From the NCBI RefSeq assembly GCF_947495025.1, contig NZ_CANLXG010000002.1:558001-622000 (forward strand): a stretch of DNA of 64,000 nucleotides, written 5' to 3'. This document shows positions 56,753-63,715 of this stretch, piece by piece. The DNA comes from an uncultured Roseobacter sp. GTDB taxonomy: Bacteria; Pseudomonadota; Alphaproteobacteria; Rhodobacterales; Rhodobacteraceae. The notes below the pieces were generated by a model. It searched no databases, was not told the DNA's origin, and worked only from the letters and a program-made list of their open reading frames with translations. Within the stretch, counting starts at the first letter, position 1. Each line of letters begins with the position of its first letter. A program made the translations under genes and the position numbers.

Positions 56753-56775
56753 TTTTGTGAACTTTGTTCACAAAA
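56753..56775. promoter_or_regulatory. Palindromic operator upstream of the DUF2145 operon (site A)
   Basis: TTTTGTGAAC-TTT-GTTCACAAAA is a perfect 10-bp inverted repeat with a 3-bp spacer. Its spacer centre is 53 bp from that of a second copy (site B). A smaller GTTG-ATA-CAAC palindrome lies between them (56778-56788). The binding protein is unknown; the TetR gene at 58033 is a candidate. Confidence 0.7.
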
Positions 56776-56805
56776 CTGTTGATACAACGTCATCCGATCT
56801 CTAAG

Positions 56806-56828
56806 TGTTATGAACATTGTTCACAAAA
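56806..56828. promoter_or_regulatory. Palindromic operator overlapping the ribosome site of the DUF2145 operon (site B)
   Basis: TGTTATGAAC-ATT-GTTCACAAAA is an imperfect copy (left arm 8/10) of site A with the same 3-bp spacer. Its right arm runs into the AAAAGGAG ribosome site of the first gene, so a bound repressor could block transcription just before translation. Confidence 0.6.
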
Positions 56829-56839
56829 GGAGATCTACA

Positions 56840-57166
56840 ATGTTCATTCGCTCTGCCCTTGCTGGCCTCGCCCTTGTCGTAACTGCTGCTGCCGCCACAG
56901 CCGGCCCCAGTGGACAGCACTCCGCTCAGGCAGTGGAACACAGCGGTCAGGCCGCGAGCCACGCGGGTACTGCAGTGGTGTCCGGCGCCGCCACTGTTGC
57001 CTCAGTCCCTATCGTCGCTGTGGGTTCTGCGATCGCAATCACCGGCGCGGCTCTCGAAGAAGTCGGCACCAGCACGGTGCACACAGGCTCGGATCTCAGC
57101 CGTGTGGGTCAGCCCCATACTGTCAATATCATCGTGGCGCCCGGCGCGGCACCGACGCTCGACTGA
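56840..57166 (+). CDS. Small exported protein, first gene of the DUF2145-type pair
   Basis: The 108-residue protein has a signal peptide (MFIRSALAGLALVVTAAAATA) and a mature part rich in Gly, Ala, Ser and His, with a hydrophobic ATVASVPIVAVGSAIAITGA segment and repeated HSGQ/HAG units (HSAQ, HSGQ, HAGT). AAGGAG precedes the ATG. I recognise no named family, though similar small proteins may accompany DUF2145 genes. It is followed after 26 bp by the DUF2145-type gene and likely exported with it. Function unknown. Confidence 0.75.
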   Translation: MFIRSALAGLALVVTAAAATAGPSGQHSAQAVEHSGQAASHAGTAVVSGAATVASVPIVAVGSAIAITGAALEEVGTSTVHTGSDLSRVGQPHTVNIIVAPGAAPTLD

Positions 57167-57192
57167 GCTGAAAAACGAAAAGGAGATTTCAT

Positions 57193-57999
57193 ATGAAACG
57201 CATTTTTTGTGCCGCAATGATCATGCTTATGGCAATGCTTCCGACCCTCACACGGGCCGGAAGCACACAGGACACCAACCCGATGCTGAATGCCGGTGAG
57301 GTCGCGGCGTTTTCAACCGATGTGCAGAACGTTCTGGCCGCCCGCGGCGCGCATGTTGCTATCGTCGGACGCGTCGGACGCGACCCGGAGACATTGCCCG
57401 AAGGCATCAGGTATACGCACGTCGCCTACTGGGTTTATTCGCAGATGCTGCGCGACGACGGCACAACATACAAAGGCTACCGCGTCTACAATCTGTATCA
57501 GCAGGGCGATGACGGGCGGACAAGCCGCCTGATCCAGGACAGTCCGGAAGACTTCTTTGCCGGTGTATATGAACTGGACGCGGGTATCATTATTCCGGAC
57601 AAACGCCTGCAAAAAAAGCTGCTGAACGTGATCGCAAGCCCCACCTACGCTCAGTTGCATAACCCCAGCTATTCAGTGCTCGCCAACCCTACCACCGCGC
57701 AATTCCAGAACTGCACTGAACACACACTGGATGTGCTGATGGCCAGTCTTTACGACACCACAAGCACGACGCTGATCAAAGCCAACATTGCGGCGTACTT
57801 TGATCCGCAACCGATCAAAATCGGGGGGATCAAACGTATCCTGGCACCGGCAGCCTCGCCTGCGCTGACAACAGTGGATCACAGCGGCACCGTGGCAACT
57901 GCGACTTTCAGTTCCATTGCCCGGTTCATGCGGGAGCACGATCTCGACGCCTCGATATATCGCCAGAGTCCGTCCGGCGCGGTTTCCTACCTGAATTGA
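57193..57999 (+). CDS. DUF2145-type secreted protein (permuted papain/NlpC-like by motif)
   Basis: The 268-residue protein has a signal peptide (~residues 1-22) and blocks that match the DUF2145 family: GAHVAIVGRVGRDPETLPEG, IRYTHVAYWVYS with H76, FFAGVYELDAGIIIPDKRLQ, ASPTYAQLHNPSYSVLANP and QNCTEHTLDVL with C174. The order His-then-Cys is that of permuted papain-like hydrolases such as YiiX, so an amidase or peptidase role is my inference. AAAAGGAG precedes the ATG. It forms an operon with the small exported protein; a TetR gene follows after 33 bp. Confidence 0.75.
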   Translation: MKRIFCAAMIMLMAMLPTLTRAGSTQDTNPMLNAGEVAAFSTDVQNVLAARGAHVAIVGRVGRDPETLPEGIRYTHVAYWVYSQMLRDDGTTYKGYRVYNLYQQGDDGRTSRLIQDSPEDFFAGVYELDAGIIIPDKRLQKKLLNVIASPTYAQLHNPSYSVLANPTTAQFQNCTEHTLDVLMASLYDTTSTTLIKANIAAYFDPQPIKIGGIKRILAPAASPALTTVDHSGTVATATFSSIARFMREHDLDASIYRQSPSGAVSYLN

Positions 58000-58032
58000 C
58001 AAGCCGGGGCCGATCCCACAAGACATCGGGTC

Positions 58033-58647
58033 ATGACCACAGAGAAACCAATGTCCCGGCGGGATCGCAATCTCGCCGACATCCGCGAAAAAGCCACGGA
58101 GCTGGCCGAGCGCATCGTCCTTGAACACGGGGGCGATGCGCTTCATGCGCGGGGGCTGGCCAGGGAACTGAATATCTCTGTGGGTTCGCTCTATAACGCT
58201 TTTGGCGATCTCGACGGTGTGGTGCGCGCCGTGAACGTACGCTGTGCGGACCGTCTGGCTGACAGGTTGCGCAAGGCAGCGCGCGCGCAGGCCGCTGACC
58301 CGATTGCCCGGGTGAATGCGATTGGCGCTGCATATTTTGACTTCGCTCTGGCCGAGCCGCGACGCTGGTACATGCTGTTTGAGCGGGACTCTGATCTGCA
58401 GCTCGATCTGCGCGCACAGCAGCTGCAGGAAGGGCTTCTGGATATGCTGATCCGGGCTGGCGGAGGCGATCCGGATGATCGCCAGCACCGGGAATTTTAT
58501 CTGATGCTCTGGGCGTCAGTGCACGGGATTGTCTCACTCGCCTGCCGGCCATCGATCACCATGATAGAGCCCGGATCCGCGCGCGCTTACATTGCATCGC
58601 TGATCCGGGCCGCATTCCGGAACTTTCCGGAAACCGATCCTAATTAG
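58033..58647 (+). CDS. TetR/AcrR-family regulator
   Basis: The 204-residue protein has the TetR N-terminal helix-turn-helix (ALHARGLARELNISVGSLYNAFGDLDGV) and a helical ligand domain with RWYMLFERDSDLQLD. It lies 33 bp after the DUF2145 gene and may belong to the same transcript, making it a candidate regulator of the operon and of the palindromic operators upstream. An alternative ATG lies at 58051. Its end overlaps the convergent gene by 8 bp. Confidence 0.85.
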   Translation: MTTEKPMSRRDRNLADIREKATELAERIVLEHGGDALHARGLARELNISVGSLYNAFGDLDGVVRAVNVRCADRLADRLRKAARAQAADPIARVNAIGAAYFDFALAEPRRWYMLFERDSDLQLDLRAQQLQEGLLDMLIRAGGGDPDDRQHREFYLMLWASVHGIVSLACRPSITMIEPGSARAYIASLIRAAFRNFPETDPN

Positions 58648-59269
58648 AAATCCCGACCGCGCGGTGCAGATACTGCAGATCGTCCAGCTGCCGCGCGAGA
58701 AATGCAGCGATATCAGCAAGCGGAATCTTAAGCGTCAGGCGGCGTTCATCGGGTGCAAAGCCTTCGTGAAAGCTGCCTGTTGCCGGCGCCTTGTCAAAGG
58801 CCGAGGGGCGCACAATCGTCCAGTCCAGACCACTGGCGCGCACCAGCTGTTCCTGCAACTCGTGATCGCGGAACACGGGTCGCAATAATGCGCCGAACAT
58901 GATCCGCTTCCAGAAAAAATTGAGGTTTCCCCAGCTCTCGTGTGCACCAAGTGTTGACTGACAGATCAGGCGCTGAACGTCGTGTTTCTGCATCCCCCGG
59001 ATAATATTCAGCGTCCCCTGCGATCGGATGACACTTTTGCGGTTCATGCCAGCACCGAGCGTCACCACCACTGCATCATGTCCGCGCACGGCATCGGCAA
59101 CCGCGTCTGCGTCAAGAGCATCACCCGCGACGACCGCGAGACCGGGTCGTGTGGCGCCCACATTCACCGTGCGGCGCGCAAAGGCGGTGACGCTGTGTCC
59201 TTCTGCCAGAAGCTGGTCAGTGACGATTTTCCCCAGAGTGCCTGTTGCACCAAAGACGATGACTTTCAT
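58640..59269 (-). CDS. NAD(P)-binding protein (NmrA/SDR-like)
   Basis: The 209-residue protein has a Rossmann motif (VIVFGATGTLGKIV) and the extended-SDR/NmrA-type pattern (VVVTLGAG, LICQSTLGAHESWG, LDWTIVRPSAFDK) without the SDR Tyr-x3-Lys pair. Family members act as redox sensors or reductases; no substrate is evident. It is divergent from the TetR gene at 59341, whose operators lie between the two start codons, so it is probably the regulated target. Confidence 0.83.
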   Translation of the reverse strand: MKVIVFGATGTLGKIVTDQLLAEGHSVTAFARRTVNVGATRPGLAVVAGDALDADAVADAVRGHDAVVVTLGAGMNRKSVIRSQGTLNIIRGMQKHDVQRLICQSTLGAHESWGNLNFFWKRIMFGALLRPVFRDHELQEQLVRASGLDWTIVRPSAFDKAPATGSFHEGFAPDERRLTLKIPLADIAAFLARQLDDLQYLHRAVGISN

Positions 59270-59290
59270 TCCAATCTCCGTTTCTCTTTA

Positions 59291-59348
59291 TTGACACGGT
59301 GTAAAGTTGACATCGTGTCAATAGACTGTAACTTTACATCATGTCAAG
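59291..59348. promoter_or_regulatory. Three tandem TetR operators between the NmrA-like and TetR genes
   Basis: Three 15-bp sites of the form TTKACA-N3-TGTMAA lie in 58 bp: TTGACACGGTGTAAA (59291-59305), TTGACATCGTGTCAA (59307-59321, a perfect inverted repeat) and TTTACATCATGTCAA (59334-59348). The third contains the ATG of the TetR gene (59341). The nesting makes TGTAAAGTT / AACTTTACA as well. Autoregulation by the TetR protein is inferred. Confidence 0.7.
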
Positions 59349-59934
59349 CATCAAAAATCCGACCCGCGACAGAATTCTTTCCGCAACCTGGCAGCTTCTG
59401 GAGACAGAGGGAGCCGCTGCAGTGCGCATGTCCGATATCGCAAAGGCTGCAAAAATCAGCCGCCAGGCGCTCTATCTGCACTTCCCGAACCGGGCAGAAC
59501 TGCTTGTCGCGACAGTGCGCTATCTTGACGAAGCACATGATGTTGAGGCCCGCCTGGCACCCAGCCGACAGGCTGCCGACGCACGCACCCGCCTGGCCGA
59601 ATGGGTTGGTGCATGGGGTGGATACATCGGCGAGATTTACGGAGTGGCACGGGCACTGATGGCCATGCGCGATACAGATGCCGAAGCACGCGCTGCCTGG
59701 GACGACCGGATGCAGGCTGTGCGCCATGGTTGCGCGGCTGCGGTGCGCGCTTTGGCGACAGAAGGCCTTTTGCGCCCGGATCTTACCGAAGAGGAAGCAA
59801 CAGATCTGTTGTGGACCCTGTTATCTGTCCCCTCATGGGAGCAGCTGTGTATAACGCAGGGGTGGTCTGCTGAACGCTATGTCGGGGTCATGCAATCCAC
59901 GGCAGAGCGTCTGCTGATCGGCCACGCGCAATAA
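59341..59934 (+). CDS. TetR/AcrR-family regulator
   Basis: The 197-residue protein has a TetR helix-turn-helix (VRMSDIAKAAKISRQALYLHFPNRAELL) and a helical effector domain. The ATG is within a TTTACATCATGTCAA operator and no ribosome site precedes it, so the mRNA may be leaderless. It likely represses itself and the divergent NmrA-like gene. A stem-loop follows the stop codon directly. Confidence 0.87.
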   Translation: MSSIKNPTRDRILSATWQLLETEGAAAVRMSDIAKAAKISRQALYLHFPNRAELLVATVRYLDEAHDVEARLAPSRQAADARTRLAEWVGAWGGYIGEIYGVARALMAMRDTDAEARAAWDDRMQAVRHGCAAAVRALATEGLLRPDLTEEEATDLLWTLLSVPSWEQLCITQGWSAERYVGVMQSTAERLLIGHAQ

Positions 59935-59935
59935 A

Positions 59936-59958
59936 GGGGCCACGCTGAACGTGGCCCC
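59936..59958. terminator. Stem-loop between the TetR and AhpD-like genes
   Basis: GGGGCCACG and CGTGGCCCC make a perfect 9-bp stem with a 5-base loop, two bases after the TetR stop and 23 bp from the stop of the convergent AhpD-like gene. No strong T-tract is present. Confidence 0.65.
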
Positions 59959-59980
59959 GGTGTAATTACCCTGGCAGGTT

Positions 59981-60547
59981 TCAGGCGGCAGCAGCGGCCT
60001 TATCGGTCCAGGCGTTCGCGCTGAATGCGGCATCCACTTCCGTTTCGGCAATGTGGTTGGTGTAGTTCGACAGAACCTTGAAGGCGGTCCCCAGAACAAC
60101 TTCCAGAATAGTCTGCTTTGTGTAGCCAGCGTCCAGAAGCGCCTGAACCTGCGCGTCACCTGGCCAGCCGCGCGTTTCATTCACAACAATCGAGAACTGG
60201 CGCAGCGCTTCCAGCTTTGGATCACTTATCGGAGTGTTGTTGCGCAGCGCGTCAATGACATCTGACGGGACGCCGGCACCCTGCGAAATCGTTGTGTGCG
60301 CCGCCATACAGTAATTACAGCCGTTCAGCCGGTTGTTGGTCATCAGGATGATCTGACGCTCTGTCTCGGACAGGTCCGTCTTTCCGAAAATACCGGCGAG
60401 GGTCATGTAACCTTCGAGCAGGGCCGGTGCTTCTGCCATTGTCGCCAGCAGGTTCGGAACAAAGCCCATGTTTTTCTGTGCACCTTCCAGAAGTCTCGCG
60501 GATGCTTCAGGTGCGGATTCAGCTGTGTGTGTTGTAAATTCGGTCAT
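59981..60547 (-). CDS. AhpD-like carboxymuconolactone decarboxylase-family protein
   Basis: The 188-residue protein has the AhpD redox centre C77-x2-C80-x3-H84 in NGCNYCMAAHT, preceded by the NMGFVPNLLATMAEAP segment. Such proteins reduce peroxides or other oxidants via the Cys pair. GGAG lies upstream of the ATG at 60547. It is divergent from a single-cysteine TetR-type regulator, and the interval carries three regular operators, so this looks like an oxidant- or electrophile-induced cassette. Confidence 0.88.
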   Translation of the reverse strand: MTEFTTHTAESAPEASARLLEGAQKNMGFVPNLLATMAEAPALLEGYMTLAGIFGKTDLSETERQIILMTNNRLNGCNYCMAAHTTISQGAGVPSDVIDALRNNTPISDPKLEALRQFSIVVNETRGWPGDAQVQALLDAGYTKQTILEVVLGTAFKVLSNYTNHIAETEVDAAFSANAWTDKAAAAA

Positions 60548-60574
60548 GTCGGTCTCCATAGGTATCTGTTTGTT

Positions 60575-60658
60575 TATACCGTTCGGTATAATCCCCATGT
60601 AGGCTGTCTAAACCATTCGGTCAAGACATGGGTGCAATTTTCTTGAACGTTCGGTTTA
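60575..60658. promoter_or_regulatory. Three evenly spaced operators (ACC-N4-CGGT type) between the AhpD-like and TetR genes
   Basis: Sites are TATACCGTTCGGTATA (60575-60590), TAAACCATTCGGTCAA (60609-60624) and TTGAACGTTCGGTTTA (60643-60658). The first is a near-perfect palindrome; the others match it at 12 of 16 bases. The spacing is exactly 34 bp each time. The first lies over the AhpD-like gene's upstream region; the third lies 46 bp before the TetR ATG. Regulation by that TetR is inferred. Confidence 0.7.
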
Positions 60659-60704
60659 AACCCTTATATCAGATGCAGCAGGCGACGCTGATGAGGCTCT
60701 GAAT

Positions 60705-61295
60705 ATGCCATGGGAAAAGACATTCGATCTCGACGAAGCCATTGACCGGGCGACCGAGGTCTTTGGCAAAAAAGGATATGATGCGACATCCATGTCGGAT
60801 CTGACTGCGGCCATGAAGATCAACAAAGGCAGCCTTTACAACGCCTTCGGCTCGAAAAAGGAGCTCTTTGATCGGTCCCTTGCCCGATACGACCAGAAAA
60901 ACCGTGCGGCCACACTGGCCAGCCTGCGGCAGCGATCCGATCCTGTCGCAGCGATTGAAGCGTTCTTTGACGGTCTTATCGAAGACGCCCGGAACGACCC
61001 GCGCAATCTGGGTTGTTTTGTGATCAATACCGCACAGGACCTGCCCAACCAGCCACCGGAAATCGTGCGGATCATTCAGGAATCGCTGGAAGATATTGAG
61101 CTGTTCTTTCGGGAAATGGTGAAAAAGGGCCAGAAAACGGGCCAGGTCCCGGATACCACTGATCCGGTCAGTACAGCTCATGCGCTGTTGTCTATGCTGG
61201 TCGGTCTGCGCCTGTTGTCACGTGGTGCCGTCGGTGTGCCCGTCCTGGAGGGCGTCCGCGACGGCGCGATGCGCCTTGTGCGGGGCGACACGTAA
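60705..61295 (+). CDS. TetR-family regulator with a single cysteine (NemR/ComR-like)
   Basis: The 196-residue protein has a TetR helix-turn-helix (TSMSDLTAAMKINKGSLYNAFGSKKELF) and one cysteine, C104, in NLGCFVINTA. A cysteine at this place is used by E. coli NemR to sense electrophiles and hypochlorite. The regular operators upstream suggest autoregulation and control of the divergent AhpD-like gene. A 7-bp stem-loop follows. Confidence 0.88.
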   Translation: MPWEKTFDLDEAIDRATEVFGKKGYDATSMSDLTAAMKINKGSLYNAFGSKKELFDRSLARYDQKNRAATLASLRQRSDPVAAIEAFFDGLIEDARNDPRNLGCFVINTAQDLPNQPPEIVRIIQESLEDIELFFREMVKKGQKTGQVPDTTDPVSTAHALLSMLVGLRLLSRGAVGVPVLEGVRDGAMRLVRGDT

Positions 61296-61298
61296 AAA

Positions 61299-61322
61299 GG
61301 GCGCGACCCCAGAGCCGCGCCC
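61299..61322. terminator. Stem-loop between the TetR and hsp20 genes
   Basis: GGGCGCG and CGCGCCC form a 7-bp stem with a 10-base loop, four bases after the TetR stop. It serves two convergent genes and lacks a T-run. Confidence 0.5.
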
Positions 61323-61346
61323 CACTGTCAGCAGTGGCTGACCCGG

Positions 61347-61814
61347 TCAGTTAACAGACTTGGCGTCTACCACGTCTTTCTCGATCCGTTTCGTGGACGA
61401 AATCGCGATCTGACGCGGCTTGAGTGCTTCGGGCACTTCGCGTTCCAGATCAATGTTCAGCATACCGTCAACATGCGCCGCGCCTGTGACCTTTACATGG
61501 TCTGCCAGGTGGAAACGGCGCTCGAAGGCACGTGTCGCGATGCCACGGTGCAGATACGAACGACCTGCGTCGTCCTCGGCTTTGCGGGCCGATACGATCA
61601 GGGCGTTCTCACGCACCTCAACGGAGAGGTCCTCGTCGGAAAAGCCGGCAACCGCGATCGAAATCCGGTAGGCGTCATCGTCGAGCTTTTCAATATTGTA
61701 GGGCGGATACGAAGGCTGTGTGCCTTCGGTGGTCAGCACCCGGTCCATCAGGTCAGCAATCTGATCAAAGCCAACAGTGGCACGGTAGAGTGGTGCAAAA
61801 TCAAAAGTACGCAT
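61347..61814 (-). CDS. Small heat-shock protein (Hsp20/IbpA family)
   Basis: The 155-residue protein has an alpha-crystallin domain (PPYNIEKLDDDAYRISIAVA, then VEVRENALIVSARK and RAFERRFHLADHVKV) and a C-terminal IxI-type motif (RQIAISS). It holds unfolded proteins for refolding. GAGGAT precedes the ATG. I looked for a ROSE-type thermometer in the leader and found only a weak CGTCCTT / AAGGAG pairing, not enough to call. Confidence 0.93.
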   Translation of the reverse strand: MRTFDFAPLYRATVGFDQIADLMDRVLTTEGTQPSYPPYNIEKLDDDAYRISIAVAGFSDEDLSVEVRENALIVSARKAEDDAGRSYLHRGIATRAFERRFHLADHVKVTGAAHVDGMLNIDLEREVPEALKPRQIAISSTKRIEKDVVDAKSVN

Positions 61815-61941
61815 AGTTCATCCTCTTTTCTGAGCGATAATCTCCGGACGCTCCTTTAAGGACGCGCCGCGGCGTTGGTATCTGACCGGGCCCTGAACAG
61901 GCACCCGGTACGACCTCAATGTGGGAATGGTTCGGCGCCTT

Positions 61942-62781
61942 TCAAGACCCCCCGGGACGAACAAATTTAGCACCGCCGGAAACCGGATTTTCCCGGCTGC
62001 CGGCGGTCAGTCTGCGGATCTGTGCCACGGGCCGGGGTGCGTTCGCGCGCATCTGGCGCTTCAGATCTGCAACCACCGACGGCAGGGACATGCCATATGT
62101 TACCCGTTTGCCATCATAGGACCCCATGCCCGACACGACAGACACGATCTGTCCACGACCGTTTTTGTGCGTGAAAACCGGCGCTCCGGACGACCCGAAC
62201 GTGACATCGCAGTTCATGACCAGAACGCCCTGATACTCCTGCAGCAGTTTACAGACTTCCTGGCGCGACGGAATTTCCGAGCGTCCACGACCGTAGGACA
62301 CAACGCTGACCGCGCCCCCGGTCACCCGGTCGCCATGCAGCACAAACGGATCGAGTTCATGTGTCGGAATGGGCTGCGCGAGCCGGAGCAGAGCAACATC
62401 GTGCCGCACATTCGCAACGGACATGCCATTTGCCGGATCGTACATTCTGTGTGGTTCAATCTGGAGGATGCCGCGCTCTGCGGCGGCATGTCCGTTGCGC
62501 AGTCCCGCACGAAACGTCAGATCGGGGGCATTCAGCAATTCACCGGTCCGCGGCGAATATACGCAGTGAGCCGCCGTCAGAACGAATTCGGGCGAGATCA
62601 GGGTCGCAGTGCAAAAGCCTGTGTCGTTTGCGTCAAGCCGCCCCACTGCCTGCCAGACCAGTGCATCATTGGCACCGTCCAATCCCCGGAGCCGTGTCGT
62701 CGACTGCTGCGCATCCAGCGGGGTCGGCACTGATGTCAGAACAAACAGGCACATGGTGGCCGACAGCAGGCTGCGAAACAT
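61942..62781 (-). CDS. Secreted trypsin-like serine protease (S1), copy 1
   Basis: The 279-residue protein has a signal peptide ending near PLDA, then the chymotrypsin-fold triad: H72 in LTAAHC, D128 in RHDVALLRL, S198 in FGSSGAPVF. The aspartate that normally precedes the serine (GDSGGP) is S197 here. Cysteines around H72 (C57, C73) and before the serine (C177, C191) could pair. It is a tandem paralogue of the next gene, with the same GAKFVRPG ending. It starts 4 bp after that gene's stop. Confidence 0.87.
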   Translation of the reverse strand: MFRSLLSATMCLFVLTSVPTPLDAQQSTTRLRGLDGANDALVWQAVGRLDANDTGFCTATLISPEFVLTAAHCVYSPRTGELLNAPDLTFRAGLRNGHAAAERGILQIEPHRMYDPANGMSVANVRHDVALLRLAQPIPTHELDPFVLHGDRVTGGAVSVVSYGRGRSEIPSRQEVCKLLQEYQGVLVMNCDVTFGSSGAPVFTHKNGRGQIVSVVSGMGSYDGKRVTYGMSLPSVVADLKRQMRANAPRPVAQIRRLTAGSRENPVSGGAKFVRPGGS

Positions 62782-62785
62782 CGTC

Positions 62786-63607
62786 TCAGTCCTCGCCCGG
62801 CCGTACAAATTTTGCTCCTGTCTCCCGACGGCTGTCTCCGACGGTGACACGGCTGACAGGTCTGGTCTCCTGATAGACGCCCTTGCCTGCGTCGAGTTCA
62901 CTGCGCAGGAAGGCCAGCGGACCGCTGAGTGCTGTACCCAGCGAGACGTTCTGACCATCCAGTTCGGCCTTGGCGGACACCACTGAAACGATATGCGCTT
63001 TGCCATCGGAAAAAGTGAAAATAGGCGCGCCGGAGGATCCGAAATCAACCGTGCACGAAGTTACAAGAACCCCTTCCTGGCGCGCGAGAACGCGGCACAC
63101 TTCCTGCAGCGACGGTGCTTCGGACCGGTCGCGGGCATAACTGACAACTCCGACACGCGCGCCCTTGCGCGGCCGCGACGCTGTCTCAAAAGGTTCGATG
63201 GTGGTGTTCCGGATCGGTCTCACCAGTTCAAGCAGGGCGACGTCATTGCGCACCCGTGACGACGACACCTGTTCGTCATACTCGTAATCAGGATGCACAA
63301 CCGCGCGACGCACCTTGCGATAGGCAGATGCGCGGCCGTTTCGCCACCCCGCGAGGAACTCCACGGTTTCGTGATTGATCCTCTCGCCTGATGACTTGTC
63401 AAAAAGACAATGCGCCGCCGTCAGCACCAGATCAGGTCCGATCAGGGACCCGGTGCAAAAACCCGCGCCGCCAATGTCCAGACGACCTACGGCTTCCCAG
63501 GGGGACGCATCGATCCCTGCCTCAAGTGACCGCAGCTTATCGTCCTGTGCAATTGCACCGGTCGTTGCGACGGTAACAACAGCCGCCAGAATTACCCATT
63601 TCCACAC
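62786..63607 (-). CDS. Secreted trypsin-like serine protease (S1), copy 2
   Basis: The 273-residue protein has a signal peptide ending at GAIA, and the triad H66 (LTAAHC), D122 (NDVALLEL) and S192 (FGSSGAPIF). As in copy 1, the residue before the serine is serine (S191), and the protein ends with GAKFVRPGED. The pair forms a two-gene operon, this copy first, with only 4 bp between them. Substrates are unknown; the fold and export suggest a periplasmic or extracellular endopeptidase. Confidence 0.87.
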   Translation of the reverse strand: MWKWVILAAVVTVATTGAIAQDDKLRSLEAGIDASPWEAVGRLDIGGAGFCTGSLIGPDLVLTAAHCLFDKSSGERINHETVEFLAGWRNGRASAYRKVRRAVVHPDYEYDEQVSSSRVRNDVALLELVRPIRNTTIEPFETASRPRKGARVGVVSYARDRSEAPSLQEVCRVLARQEGVLVTSCTVDFGSSGAPIFTFSDGKAHIVSVVSAKAELDGQNVSLGTALSGPLAFLRSELDAGKGVYQETRPVSRVTVGDSRRETGAKFVRPGED

Positions 63608-63660
63608 AGAAAAAATCCTCTCAATGGAGGAAATAACTATCGGAAATGTGCGGCAGAAAT

Positions 63661-63685
63661 GGGGCCATCGCAGCCCGATTGCCCC
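63661..63685 (-). terminator. Stem-loop after glcF
   Basis: On the minus strand GGGGCAATCG and CGATGGCCCC pair at 9 of 10 positions around a 5-base loop, 30 bp after the glcF stop. Confidence 0.6.
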
Positions 63686-63715
63686 CTAATCTGTTAACGG
63701 TTCGTCGCCATTTTT

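Noticed and set aside
61815..61870. Possible ROSE-type RNA thermometer before hsp20
   Set aside because: Only a short imperfect CGTCCTT / AAGGAG pairing is visible and it does not cover the GAGGAT ribosome site.
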